Of a stretch of DNA of 64,000 nt, positions 17,301 to 26,493 are shown piece by piece (position 1 is the stretch's first letter; each line of letters starts with the position of its first letter). Below the pieces are notes generated by a model. That model did not search any database. It had not been told where the DNA came from and saw only the letters and a list, made by a program, of their open reading frames with translations. Origin of the DNA: a bacterium (lineage in GTDB: Bacteria; Babelota; Babeliae; Babelales; UBA12409); assembly GCA_018660415.1 (NCBI GenBank), contig JABJKG010000012.1:20159-84158 (forward strand). The letters are read 5' to 3'. Position numbers and translations under genes: made by a program.

Positions 17301-17319
17301 TTATCTATCCCTATTCCAT

Positions 17320-17514
17320 TTAACTTGCTAATAATTGAGTAATCGTCTTGTGGTCACTGGCTGCAATAACGCCCGCTTTACGCAAGTGTCGTTTCTGTTT
17401 TTGACTCTTACAACCAAGACAGTGGCGACGAAAAGCTTTTGCTCTTTTAATTGCGCCATTTTTCTTTTTCTTGAATCTTTTCTTCGCTGAAGACGAAGTT
17501 TTCATTTTAGGCAT
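17320..17514 (-). CDS. rpmI: 50S ribosomal protein L35
   Basis: 64 residues, typical for L35: MPKMKTSSSAKKRFKKK, a basic middle and HLRKAGVIAASDHKTI near the C-terminus. It has four Lys/Arg-rich stretches and a CLGCKSQKQKR segment with two Cys. It lies between infC (40 nt) and rplT (19 nt), the conserved operon order. Confidence 0.97.
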   Translation of the reverse strand: MPKMKTSSSAKKRFKKKKNGAIKRAKAFRRHCLGCKSQKQKRHLRKAGVIAASDHKTITQLLAS

Positions 17515-17554
17515 ATTTAATCCTTGTTTTCTATCTTAATGTTTAAAAAAAATT

Positions 17555-18082
17555 TTATGATTTCAAAAAATAAACTCGTGACCAAAATGGTCCTGATCTC
17601 GAGTCTTGTTCTTGAGATGCATTCAACTCGTTATCCTTGAAAGTCTTTGTAACCTTTTCAAAAATAGCCGGTCCCAATTCAGCCTTACTAGCATTTTCAC
17701 GACCACGGAACATAATTGTTACCTTGAGCCGCATGCCCTTCCTTAAGAACTGCATCCCCTGATTAAGCTTAGTCATATAATCATGCTCGCCAATCTTAGG
17801 TCGAAGCTTAATCTCTTTAACCTTGATTACCTTTTGCTTTTTCTTAGATTCAGAAAGTTTCTTTTTTTTCGCATAAAGCTCTTTTCCAAAATCCATGATC
17901 TTTGCAACAGGAATAGCATCTTTCCCCTCAGGCGAAATCTGAACTAAATCTAATCCCTCGTTCTTAGCCAGCTGTAACGCTTCACTCTTATCGATAACAC
18001 CAAGATTCTCACCAGTGCTAGTAATAACCTGAAGCTTTATTGCTCTAATTTTTTCGTTAATTGGTAGAACTTTATCTTTCAA
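17555..18082 (-). CDS. infC: Translation initiation factor IF-3
   Basis: 175 residues from a TTG at 18082. An in-frame TGA at 18095-18097 limits the N-terminus; of the codons that remain, this TTG has GAGGA 8 nt upstream, whereas the TTG at 18091 abuts the same GAGGA and cannot use it. The protein then begins with KDKVLPINEKIRAIKLQVI, which aligns with the usual IF-3 N-terminus. Domains: N-terminal SGENLGV-type (TSTGENLGVIDKSEALQLA), linker rich in Lys, and C-terminal domain with KEIKLRPKIGEHD and VTIMFRGRE. IF-3 prevents premature subunit joining and proofreads start codons; a rare start codon is the known basis of its autoregulation in other bacteria. Confidence 0.95.
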   Translation of the reverse strand: MKDKVLPINEKIRAIKLQVITSTGENLGVIDKSEALQLAKNEGLDLVQISPEGKDAIPVAKIMDFGKELYAKKKKLSESKKKQKVIKVKEIKLRPKIGEHDYMTKLNQGMQFLRKGMRLKVTIMFRGRENASKAELGPAIFEKVTKTFKDNELNASQEQDSRSGPFWSRVYFLKS

Positions 18083-18122
18083 AGGTATCAATCCTCATTC
18101 TTATATAACTAATATTTTAGCG

Positions 18123-19193
18123 CTATGCTTTATCAAATTGTTCTTGCTCGACCTTAATTGCATCCATAACAGCCGCACGTATCTTTTGTGCCTCTTCTGG
18201 CTTATCAATCAAATACGCATGTGCCTGGTCTCTTCCCTGAGAAATCTTAGATCCCTCATAAGAAAACCACGCACCGGACTTTTTAATAATCCCATACTGC
18301 AAAGCCGCATCTAATAAATCTAGCTTTTCACAAATTCCTTTATGAAACAACAAGTCAACTTCAGCCTTTTTAAAAGGAGGAGCCAATTTGTTTTTCACAA
18401 CCTTCACCACAATTCGATTGCCCACATGAACTTCCTGCTTTTTCAAGCTGGCTATTCGACGGACATCCAAACGAAGAGAAGAGTAAAATTTCAACGCCTT
18501 ACCACCAGTAGTTGTTTCTTTAGGTCCAAATGCCATTGCATTAATGTTCTGCCTAACCTGGTTGATAAAAACCAACACCGTATTAGATTTGTGAACAATT
18601 GCAGTCAACTTTCGTAACGCTTGTGACATAAGTCGAGCTTGTAGCCCCATATGCACATCACCCATATCTCCTTCAAGCTCAGCTTTTGGAATAAGAGCAG
18701 CTACAGAGTCAACCACAATGATATCAACAGCATTAGAACGAGTAAGCATTTCAACAATATCTAAAGCCTGCTCTCCATAATCTGGTTGAGATATAATAAG
18801 ATCATCAACCTGAACCCCTAGCCTTTTGGCATGGGCAGGATCTAAAGCATGCTCAGCATCGATAAAAGCACAAATTCCACCTTCTTTTTGAGACTGCGCA
18901 ATAACATGCAATGCCAAAGTCGTCTTACCTGATGCTTCTGGTCCAAATATTTCAACAACACGCCCTGTTGGTAGGCCACCTATCCCAATAGCCTGATCAA
19001 TTAAAATCGAGCCTGTAGAGATAGTTTTAATCTTCTGATTACCATATTGACCAAGGAGCATAACAGAACCTTTGCCAAACTCTTTATCTATCTGAGAAAA
19101 AGTTACCTCAAGGGCCTTTTTCTTCATAGAGAGCTGGTTTTCACCTTCAGCAGCTCCAACATTTTTAGTTGCAGCCTTAATTTTTTCCTTCAT
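18123..19193 (-). CDS. recA: Recombinase RecA
   Basis: 356 residues. The strand-exchange ATPase core is complete: KEFGKGSVM, Walker [14 protein letters not shown], the EHALDP block, [12 protein letters not shown] (Walker B), the L1/L2 regions with [19 protein letters not shown] and FINQVRQ...[17 protein letters not shown] (in pieces). The N-terminal ~25 residues ([20 protein letters not shown]) are an unusual extension and the C-terminal acidic tail is short ([10 protein letters not shown]), lacking the long DE-rich tail of E. coli. No separate promoter or SOS-type box was seen upstream; the gene is 12 nt after the ppiD-like gene and probably co-transcribed. Confidence 0.98.
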   Translation of the reverse strand: MKEKIKAATKNVGAAEGENQLSMKKKALEVTFSQIDKEFGKGSVMLLGQYGNQKIKTISTGSILIDQAIGIGGLPTGRVVEIFGPEASGKTTLALHVIAQSQKEGGICAFIDAEHALDPAHAKRLGVQVDDLIISQPDYGEQALDIVEMLTRSNAVDIIVVDSVAALIPKAELEGDMGDVHMGLQARLMSQALRKLTAIVHKSNTVLVFINQVRQNINAMAFGPKETTTGGKALKFYSSLRLDVRRIASLKKQEVHVGNRIVVKVVKNKLAPPFKKAEVDLLFHKGICEKLDLLDAALQYGIIKKSGAWFSYEGSKISQGRDQAHAYLIDKPEEAQKIRAAVMDAIKVEQEQFDKA

Positions 19194-19205
19194 ACAGTCT
19201 CTTTT

Positions 19206-21158
19206 TTAGTAGTGTGTCAATTTATTATTTACTTTAATTGTAGCATTTTGTAGCAAAGAAGCAATAAAACCTTGCTTTAGGAGAGTCTCCTGCTGTTGCT
19301 GTAATGACTGCCCCAGTGCGAGTTTCTTCTCACTATACTTCTCTTGATTGAATGGCTCTACATCCAATAATACCATGAGATAGCCCATTTCAGGAGTTAT
19401 ATCCTTGCGAACCATATCTTTCTGAGTAATTCCCATGAGTGCTTGGAGTGGAAACTTATCCTTTTGAAGGGCCTCAAGCTTCTTCTGATCCTCGCTATTG
19501 ATCAGGCCTGTAGTCTTATATTGCCCGCCCATCTCAGTAGCAACCTTAGATAAAGGCTTGGTCTTAGCAGCCTCTTGAGCATTACTAACAGCCTTTTTCA
19601 TCAATGCTTGAGCTTTTGAGCTATAGAGATCCTTCTGAACCTGAGCTTTCACTGAATCAAATGAAGGCTCTTTACTCTTCTCAATATTAGTCACTTTAAG
19701 AAGATAGCCATCACCGCTATTAGTATATCCCACTAGGCCATTGGTCCTTTTGACCTCAAACGCCTTTTTAGCATATACATCATTGCTTTCCTTGGTTACA
19801 ACGTAAGTTGCCTTTTTACCATGTTTAACATCAATAAACTTCTCAAGATCTGCTATTTCTCCATCACGGTACTGATTGATAACTCGACGTTGAGCCAAAG
19901 TAAATGCTTTTTCAAACTTAGATGAAAGCAATTTATCTCGAATTTCACCCTCTACTGACTTGAGAGGCTTATACACCTGAACCTTCTTTGATTCTCGCTG
20001 ATAGATCTCAAGACCCTCTGGTGAGTGAATGATTGGAGTTATTTCACTATCTCCTTTAAGAGCAAATAGTGGCTTTTCTATCTTTTCATGCAACTCTCCA
20101 CGCTTAACCCAGGTCAATGCGCCTAAGCGAGTAGCGCTATCTTTATCTTTATCAATAGACTTGGATTGAGCAACAGCACTAAACGTAGATGGGCTCTTGG
20201 TCAATGCATCATGAATCTTTGATGCCTGATCTCGAGACTTGGTAGGATTCTTTTCATCAAATGGCAAGAGAAGCTTACGAACCAGAACCTGAGTTGGAGA
20301 TTCTACAAAATCTTGTCGCTTGTTGGTATTATAATAACGCTCGATCTCTTTTGCAGGAACCTTGATGCCATAATTTACCGGATTAAATTCCCAAACAGTG
20401 ATACTGCGTTTTTCTGGAATCCAGTACCGTTTTGATAACTTATTTTCTTGAGCAAAGAAAGCCTTTAACTCTTTATCGGTTAGAGCAGTCTTTTTAGCCT
20501 CAGTTAAATATTTGCCTACAGGAAAGAAAAGAACTCCATAATTCTTATTTGCAAACTGTTGGATATAAGCATTCTTCAACATAAAGTTTGGAACGTATAG
20601 ACCAGCTTCTGCCATATCTAATACTTGAGAGTTTTGCATACGAGTCTTCATATCATCTTCAAACTCATCCAAGGTCGCATATGGAATCAACTGCTGAAGT
20701 GCTCGCATATCAATATTTCCAGCCTCATCGACCATCCCTGGAGGAAGCTGAGCTAAAATTTGAGCTACAACCAACTCATTAGGAACATCAAGATTTAACT
20801 TTGAAGCCAATTGCGATAACGCTTCGGTAGCAATTGCTGAATGGCGGGCTTGTTTTTCTGGTTTCGCATCAAGTCCGGACATCTTGATTAACTGTTGTGC
20901 CATTTCTGGACCATACTGCTCAGTTAACTGCTGCAACATCTGTGAACGCTGCAAACGATGCTCTGCAACTACTCTTTGAAATTTTGCAGGCGAAATACGA
21001 TAATCATTCACCTCGAATACCCAGTCTCCCGTCTTACCCTTAAAAGTTTTATCTAAAAGTCCCGGCAACACCATAGCCAAAACAAATAAAGCCACAGCTA
21101 TCCCCATAATAACTCGAACTATTGGGCCTTTAAGCGTCGAACGCAATGTAGAAATCAT
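19206..21158 (-). CDS. ppiD: PpiD/SurA-like periplasmic peptidyl-prolyl isomerase
   Basis: 650 residues from the ATG at 21158, which has AAAGGA at good spacing; the TTG at 21164 overlaps that site. A single N-terminal membrane anchor (IMGIAVALFVLAMVLPGLL) is followed by a SurA-N-like chaperone region (about 30-200) and a parvulin domain around residues 280-400 (ATRLGALTWVKRGELHEKIE, ALKGDSEITPI). The C-terminal half repeats chaperone-like helices. This layout is that of PpiD, the inner-membrane foldase that helps proteins leaving the Sec translocon. It would be important in a cell that exports so many proteins. The symbol is by architecture; the sequence is divergent. Confidence 0.82.
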   Translation of the reverse strand: MISTLRSTLKGPIVRVIMGIAVALFVLAMVLPGLLDKTFKGKTGDWVFEVNDYRISPAKFQRVVAEHRLQRSQMLQQLTEQYGPEMAQQLIKMSGLDAKPEKQARHSAIATEALSQLASKLNLDVPNELVVAQILAQLPPGMVDEAGNIDMRALQQLIPYATLDEFEDDMKTRMQNSQVLDMAEAGLYVPNFMLKNAYIQQFANKNYGVLFFPVGKYLTEAKKTALTDKELKAFFAQENKLSKRYWIPEKRSITVWEFNPVNYGIKVPAKEIERYYNTNKRQDFVESPTQVLVRKLLLPFDEKNPTKSRDQASKIHDALTKSPSTFSAVAQSKSIDKDKDSATRLGALTWVKRGELHEKIEKPLFALKGDSEITPIIHSPEGLEIYQRESKKVQVYKPLKSVEGEIRDKLLSSKFEKAFTLAQRRVINQYRDGEIADLEKFIDVKHGKKATYVVTKESNDVYAKKAFEVKRTNGLVGYTNSGDGYLLKVTNIEKSKEPSFDSVKAQVQKDLYSSKAQALMKKAVSNAQEAAKTKPLSKVATEMGGQYKTTGLINSEDQKKLEALQKDKFPLQALMGITQKDMVRKDITPEMGYLMVLLDVEPFNQEKYSEKKLALGQSLQQQQETLLKQGFIASLLQNATIKVNNKLTHY

Positions 21159-21169
21159 AGTCAATCCTT

Positions 21170-21772
21170 TTATTGTTTATTAGATAAAATCTGAATATCT
21201 TTTAAGTTTTCTGCTCGTTTTACAATAGAAACAATACGCTCTAATTCTTGCTTACTATCGTATTTTTGAGTAACCACTTGGAACCAGGTAATAGTTTTAC
21301 CCTTCTTGTTCTTACTTACTCGTGTTTCTAGTATAGCGGGAATGCCAAGAGATGTAACTCGCTTAATAAAATTTTCTGCGTACGGTTTAGAACCAAATCC
21401 AATTAATTTAGCATAATACACCATGTCAGGAACAACAGGCTTTGGCGCAGGAGCAACCTCCACGGCTTCAGGCTCTTCTTTTGCTACGCTCTCATCCGAC
21501 ATGAGCGAAGTAATTGCATCTTCTGCCTGTGGCTCTGGCTTTTCTTCCTCATTGCTCAGGGACTGTCCATACATAGAGTATAACGAATGTTGGGCTTGAT
21601 CGACAAAGGAGTCATTGACCACTGTATGCGCAAATTCTTGCATTGCCCTCTTTTTTCCTATCATGTATCCCGAAATAAAAATGATTACCCCCAAAAAGAG
21701 TAATCCGGCAATAATCCAGCTTGCCTGCCGAGTTTCAAACACTAGTTTGTTTTTATCACTATTTGTTTCCAT
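21170..21772 (-). CDS. SPOR-domain membrane protein
   Basis: 200 residues from the second of two adjacent ATGs (better spaced from AGAGAG). One membrane helix (ASWIIAGLLFLGVIIFISGYMIG) near residue 20 is followed by an acidic Pro/Glu-rich linker and a C-terminal SPOR domain of ~75 residues (MVYYAKLIGFGSKPYAENFI ... WFQVVTQKY). SPOR domains bind glycan strands stripped of stem peptides at the septum, so a role in division or cell-wall processing is expected. It overlaps miaA by 14 nt, and precedes ppiD by 11 nt. Confidence 0.8.
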   Translation of the reverse strand: METNSDKNKLVFETRQASWIIAGLLFLGVIIFISGYMIGKKRAMQEFAHTVVNDSFVDQAQHSLYSMYGQSLSNEEEKPEPQAEDAITSLMSDESVAKEEPEAVEVAPAPKPVVPDMVYYAKLIGFGSKPYAENFIKRVTSLGIPAILETRVSKNKKGKTITWFQVVTQKYDSKQELERIVSIVKRAENLKDIQILSNKQ

Positions 21773-22724
21773 CATTTCTCTCTTTTTTTTGTTTATTCAA
21801 CGCAATCAATAATTTTTCAAAATTTATCAAGGAAGGCGATTGGCTTAAATTTATTTCTTGAATTAAGATATCAGAACTATTTTGAGCATCAAGTTTTTTT
21901 ATCAACATTGAATTATAGGCGCACTGGCGTTTGGCATAATGTCTCGTGCGTTTCTGGATAAGCTCAATAAGCTTGTGCTGATCTCGTTCCGATTCTGGCG
22001 TATCTAAATATTGAAAGATATCATCATACCCTATTAATTTCTTATGACGCAAAAAAGGCTCCCAGGAAGTTCCTTGTAGCTTCTTTACCTCTTCAATCCA
22101 TCCTTCGTCTATCATTTCATGGGTTCTTGTATTTATGCGATCATAGAGTTCCGGTCTATCTCGCCCAACAAATGCAATAACTGCAGACGCTATAGGATCA
22201 AATGTCGGCTTGCATTTAGATGGCAAAACCCCTTCCTGCTTCCAAATATCTAAAGCACGATTAACTCTATACGTATCATGGCGATGAATCTGGCCAGCTC
22301 GAACCGGGTCAATCTTATAAAGTTGATCCCACAACCCTTCAGAGTTGTTATCATTAAAAGATGCTTCACTTGATTCTTGTACCGGCATCACAGCCTGGGG
22401 CGGAAAGAACAATGAATTAATATAAAAACCAGAACCACCTACTAAAATAGGTAGCCGCCCCCTTTGTAAGATATCTTCAACGATTTCCTTCAATCGCCTA
22501 CGATACTCAGTTACCGTAAGACTTCGAGGTTCATCAAGAAGATCAAATAGATGGTGAGGCTCAGTTACACCAGTTAAATCTGGCTTAGCTGTTCCTATGC
22601 GCAATGGCGCATACAATTGCCCCACATCAATGTTTACAATTTCGGACGGTACCGTTTGAGCAAATTTATCAACAAAACTACTTTTGCCTACTCCAGTTGG
22701 TCCAGTTACAATCAGGATATCCAC
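21759..22724 (-). CDS. miaA: tRNA dimethylallyltransferase MiaA
   Basis: 321 residues. MiaA transfers dimethylallyl to A37 of tRNAs reading UNN codons. The P-loop GPTGVGKSSF, the DVGQLYAPLRIGTAKP block (counterpart of DSxQxYxxMdIGTAKP), GGSGFYINSL, and the C-terminal RTRHYAKRQ segment are all present. LIGYDDIFQYL corresponds to the family's aIGYkE. Length is close to normal. Lies between carD and the SPOR gene. Confidence 0.96.
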   Translation of the reverse strand: MDILIVTGPTGVGKSSFVDKFAQTVPSEIVNIDVGQLYAPLRIGTAKPDLTGVTEPHHLFDLLDEPRSLTVTEYRRRLKEIVEDILQRGRLPILVGGSGFYINSLFFPPQAVMPVQESSEASFNDNNSEGLWDQLYKIDPVRAGQIHRHDTYRVNRALDIWKQEGVLPSKCKPTFDPIASAVIAFVGRDRPELYDRINTRTHEMIDEGWIEEVKKLQGTSWEPFLRHKKLIGYDDIFQYLDTPESERDQHKLIELIQKRTRHYAKRQCAYNSMLIKKLDAQNSSDILIQEINLSQSPSLINFEKLLIALNKQKKERNDGNK

Positions 22725-22761
22725 AACGTTGTTCCTCGTAAGATCAAATACTACCTCTATC

Positions 22762-23295
22762 TTACAACGTTGCTATAGAAATGTTAACTCCTGTAGCAGG
22801 TGCTGTGAATATCGCCCGCACTTGAAAAACAACTTCCTCTGGTCTACGACCCGTAACTAATGCTATTTCCTGAGATACTAACTGTTCAGTTTGAGATAGA
22901 AGGTTGCGCTCCCCGAAGGACAGCTCCTTATGTATAGAAATATGTTGAATGTCACGATAAATAGATGCAATCTTCTTCAAATCTCCAGTCCGCAATTCTG
23001 ACTGATAAGACTTGTTTCTCTTATTCCAACTGCTCGCGTTTAATTCATAGGGGTGTATTTTTCGTGGCGGATCCATCAACAGGGTCAAAACCTCTTCTAC
23101 AACTTCGGTAGAAACTAACATCCTGATACCAATAGAATCACAATTGTTGGCAGGTACCAAAATAGTCATCTCTTTTGTTAAGAAACGTAATTCATAGAAC
23201 TTACTGACATTTCCGGCAACTGATCTCTCAAGAATCTTTGAAACCAAAGCAACACCGTGCCCTGGATAAACTACTTTATCATTGAGCGCTAACAC
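22762..23295 (-). CDS. carD: CarD/CdnL-type RNA polymerase-binding regulator
   Basis: 177 residues from a GTG at 23295 preceded by AAGGGGGAAAG. The N-terminal Tudor-like RNAP-interaction domain shows the family opening VVYPGHGVALVSKI and FYELRFL, then TILVPANNCDSIGIRML, and the helical C-terminal DNA-binding domain includes RTGDLKKIASIYRDIQ and ELSFGERNLLSQTEQLVSQEI (in pieces). CarD proteins bind RNAP beta and stabilise open complexes at promoters such as rRNA promoters. First gene of the long minus-strand series, so its product may influence its own operon. Confidence 0.93.
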   Translation of the reverse strand: MLALNDKVVYPGHGVALVSKILERSVAGNVSKFYELRFLTKEMTILVPANNCDSIGIRMLVSTEVVEEVLTLLMDPPRKIHPYELNASSWNKRNKSYQSELRTGDLKKIASIYRDIQHISIHKELSFGERNLLSQTEQLVSQEIALVTGRRPEEVVFQVRAIFTAPATGVNISIATL

Positions 23296-23614
23296 AAAAC
23301 TTTCCCCCTTTTTAAGGAAAGGTAAAATACTATTTTTCCATAAGCTTTACCCGCACAAAATAAGTATAGCAGAATTTTGGATAAGTGCTAATCATCAATA
23401 TTTTCTTGCATAAGAGAAATTATTTTACCGCGTTTGTTTATACATCAACAACTTTCAAAACGCCTCCTCTTTTTCACATAGTCTTACGTCTTGATTAACA
23501 TGTTGCATTTCCATATTATGCAACAAAATGCATCCATTTTTTACAAAAACTATAAAAAACTCTACAATGATATCGTAGGGTTTTTTCAGTACAATTTTTA
23601 AAAAGTTTTTATAC
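23296..23614. other. 319-nt divergent intergenic region
   Basis: Lies between carD (minus) and the flippase-like genes (plus). It holds the carD ribosome-binding site at its left end and a sigma70-type promoter for the plus-strand operon at its right end (23540-23568). The middle is AT-rich with no ORF or recognisable RNA. Confidence 0.5.
23540..23568 (+). promoter_or_regulatory. Sigma70-type promoter of the flippase-like operon
   Basis: TTTACA (23540-23545) and TACAAT (23563-23568) are 17 nt apart. The start codon at 23615 lies about 40 nt past the expected transcription start. Confidence 0.6.
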
Positions 23615-24982
23615 ATGCAACATTATACTAAGTACAAGCAAGGGGTCACCTGGAACGCTATTGAAGCAATCGTGATTCAGGGTTTACTCGCAGCAAACCA
23701 ATTCTTACTTTTCCGGGTATTGCCCACAGATTTTTACGGACTAACCGCTGTAATCTTCTCCCTTATATATATTGCCCTACCAATAATCAATCTTGGGTTT
23801 GATGCATCATTACCCATTTTTATCAATAAATACATTACCAGCAAGTCAGCCTTTACACGGCTCCTTATTCCACAAGCAATCGCCCAGCTTGCCTTAATTA
23901 CCTGTGCTGGAGGCATATATATAGGATGTATTAATAAAATCAGTGGGTATTGGTTCTCTTCAGTCAATATTCTTCAGCTTCCGAGCTCATTTTTCATTCT
24001 GGTGCTCGCCATCATCATCGCCGAATCTATGAAAAAATCACTTCGAGCCTTCACGCACGCTTGCTTTTTAAATAGACCGACCATGTTTATTGAACTCAGT
24101 GCAGTATGGGGTTATATGGGTCTAGTCTGGGGAATGTATTTTATCAACGGCTCTTTATCGTTGTGGACTATTTTTATTCCACTGTTAATCGAATCATGCT
24201 GGAGCTCTGCCGTCCTTGTATACATAATTATGACACAACTATATAACAAGTTTTCAGCCGCCAAAAGCAGTGTAAAAATTAGCTTTACTCGTATTTTTAA
24301 AAACAGGATTTTGGCTTATATCAACCAACTCAGTATGATATTTTTTACACGTAATTTTTTAATTCCTTTTTTATCTTGGCTGTTTGGACTCGCTGCAATT
24401 GGTGCCTTAAAATTAATCAGTGAATTAGCGATCTTTGTTCTGGTATTTATAGAAAAACTTTTCGGAACCACCGGCAGCGCATTATTGGCACACGTAAAGT
24501 TTGAACCTCTCAAAAAAAGACGAGAAGCTTTTACCCTATTAGCACAACAACTTTTTTTTGTTTTATTCGCCATTATCATCTTTTTAGCGTTTAATGGACG
24601 TAGCGTATTTTGTTTATATTGTGGCCCGATTACCGACTATTATTTAGCTCTATTATTTTTCTTCACTATCATCTTTGAAAATATATTTTTAATGTATGAG
24701 CGGTTTGCCCTCATCGAAGAAAAAATCTACATTACAATCCTACTCAACCTTTTAAGTGCAGGCATTTGCTTCCCTCTCGCTATCTTCCTTAACGCGTCAC
24801 TACCCGCAACAATTATTGTAATTATTGTAACACGCATCATCGCCTTTTTAATATTAAGTCTCATCTATCTGCGATGCTGGAACATTCCCCAAAAAATCAA
24901 ACTCAATATTCCATTACTTTTTCTGGTTGTTCTTATAAGTTATTTGTTGTTTTGCTTTTTTAACACTACGCTCATTCCATAA
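23615..24982 (+). CDS. Flippase-like polytopic membrane protein (MOP superfamily)
   Basis: 455 residues, almost entirely hydrophobic with about 12-14 membrane segments. The N-terminal layout (GVTWNAIEAIVIQGLLAANQFLLFRVL then FYGLTAVIFSLIYIALPIINLGFDASLP, in pieces) resembles polysaccharide flippases of the Wzx/MATE-like MOP superfamily, which carry lipid-linked sugars or related lipids across the inner membrane. No Shine-Dalgarno sequence is obvious before the ATG. It is followed after 24 nt by a distant paralogue. No glycosyltransferases are nearby, so the cargo is unknown; assignment rests on topology and weak motif similarity. Confidence 0.62.
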   Translation: MQHYTKYKQGVTWNAIEAIVIQGLLAANQFLLFRVLPTDFYGLTAVIFSLIYIALPIINLGFDASLPIFINKYITSKSAFTRLLIPQAIAQLALITCAGGIYIGCINKISGYWFSSVNILQLPSSFFILVLAIIIAESMKKSLRAFTHACFLNRPTMFIELSAVWGYMGLVWGMYFINGSLSLWTIFIPLLIESCWSSAVLVYIIMTQLYNKFSAAKSSVKISFTRIFKNRILAYINQLSMIFFTRNFLIPFLSWLFGLAAIGALKLISELAIFVLVFIEKLFGTTGSALLAHVKFEPLKKRREAFTLLAQQLFFVLFAIIIFLAFNGRSVFCLYCGPITDYYLALLFFFTIIFENIFLMYERFALIEEKIYITILLNLLSAGICFPLAIFLNASLPATIIVIIVTRIIAFLILSLIYLRCWNIPQKIKLNIPLLFLVVLISYLLFCFFNTTLIP

Positions 24983-25006
24983 TCGTAGCCCAAAGATTGG
25001 AATAAC

Positions 25007-26350
25007 ATGCAACTAAAAACAGTCGACTCTGTCCATAACACCTTCCATCATGCGATCAATTGGAACGCACTGTTATTTATTGTAATGAATATTTCTTACA
25101 CTATTATCTCAACTACTTTTTTCTATCGTCTCAGCTCAGATCAATATAATATGTGGGCCAACATTAATAGCTTTATCTATATTATTTTACTGTGGTGCGA
25201 TTGCGGTTTTAGAAAATCCATTCCACTGTATTTACCTCGCATTGAAGCTAATAAACAAAACTTGAAAAACTTTACACGCATTGTTTTAACGATACAACTT
25301 ATAGCCTGCTCTCTCGGCTTGAGCGCACTCAGTATAATTTTATACCAACTTACCCAAAGTCTGATCTTTGTCGGCTATGGCCTGTGTATCTTTTTACTAG
25401 AAGCACCACTGGTAATATTACAGTCTCTCTATCATGGGAAATTTCTTAACAAATCATACAATGGTATTATGATGTCCCTTATTATGGCCGAATTAAGTGG
25501 AATGTCATTACTGTTTTTCATTATCCCTTCTTCAACAATTTTACATGTATATTTCATTTGCAAGATTATCTTTCTTATATCCTCCAATGGGATCACCGGA
25601 TTTAAACTTATTAAATACTTTCGCTCAAACAACACAACAACCTCCTCCTCTGCAGATCAAACCATTAAAAAGTTTTTACATCATTCAGCAACCATGTGGT
25701 GGACAACCAACTTACGCAGTTTAAGTGAACGCAATATTATGGTTCCATTCTTAACGTTTACCGTAGGACCCAACCTTGCTAACATATATAAAATCGGTAA
25801 TGACTGGGCGCTCTTTATTCAACGCGCTATCATCAAATCTATTGGAACCACAGACATATCTTTAATTGCCCACATTAATCATTTTTGCAATTTCCACGAT
25901 ATCAATAAAATATTCCAAAAAATTATGATCAAAATTATAAAGATGACCATCCCATCCATACTCATTGTAGGGCTCTCTATCATCTATCAATCATGGACCG
26001 GATACTCCTTAAATTTTATTGTTTTCCTTCTCCTGATTATCTCTTACCTCATTGAAATCTTACTCAGCCCCTATCAACGTATCCTGGAAGCCCAACAACA
26101 CTATAAATTCCTCTTTTTCACTCATTGTACCTACCTGCTCATCCCCCTCTCCTATCTCTTGCTCAGCTATAAACCCTGGAACCTCATTAACCTACTTCTG
26201 ATTTTTATGATCGTTAGAGTATTTAATAGCCTGCTAAGCTGCCTCTATGCCAGCTGGCTCTACACGCTCTCGATTCCACGACTATCCTTATCATTAATAC
26301 CAAGACACTTTTTTCCCCCTCGCCCAAAGCGCCAAAACCTACATCAGTAA
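25007..26350 (+). CDS. Flippase-like polytopic membrane protein, paralogue
   Basis: 447 residues, about 12 membrane segments. It shares with its upstream neighbour the N-terminal pattern (NWNALLFIVMNISYTIIST, then YNMWANINSFIYIILLWCDCGFRKSIP) and the central NIYKIGNDWALFIQRAIIKSIGTTDISLIAHI, which matches LKLISELAIFVLVFIEKLFGTTGSALLAHV in the first protein (adjacent pieces compared). The conserved GTT-x-S-L-hA-H block suggests a functional centre common to both. The paired genes could form a heteromer. The stop is followed by an AT-rich intergenic region, not an obvious terminator. Confidence 0.6.
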   Translation: MQLKTVDSVHNTFHHAINWNALLFIVMNISYTIISTTFFYRLSSDQYNMWANINSFIYIILLWCDCGFRKSIPLYLPRIEANKQNLKNFTRIVLTIQLIACSLGLSALSIILYQLTQSLIFVGYGLCIFLLEAPLVILQSLYHGKFLNKSYNGIMMSLIMAELSGMSLLFFIIPSSTILHVYFICKIIFLISSNGITGFKLIKYFRSNNTTTSSSADQTIKKFLHHSATMWWTTNLRSLSERNIMVPFLTFTVGPNLANIYKIGNDWALFIQRAIIKSIGTTDISLIAHINHFCNFHDINKIFQKIMIKIIKMTIPSILIVGLSIIYQSWTGYSLNFIVFLLLIISYLIEILLSPYQRILEAQQHYKFLFFTHCTYLLIPLSYLLLSYKPWNLINLLLIFMIVRVFNSLLSCLYASWLYTLSIPRLSLSLIPRHFFPPRPKRQNLHQ

Positions 26351-26421
26351 GTACTATTAACCCAACAAAAGCCCCTCTGTAGCCCATTGACTGCTTGAAT
26401 ACTTAAAGCTATACTGTACTT

Positions 26422-26461
26422 AATGAAATAAAAAGTAGAAAAATGAAATAAAAAGTAGAAA
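26422..26461. repeat. Two tandem copies of a 20-bp unit
   Basis: The unit AATGAAATAAAAAGTAGAAA occurs twice without a gap (26422-26441 and 26442-26461), about 30 nt upstream of an ankyrin gene start. Confidence 0.95.
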
Positions 26462-26493
26462 AAAGACACATAATTAATGGTAAGACCCTAACT

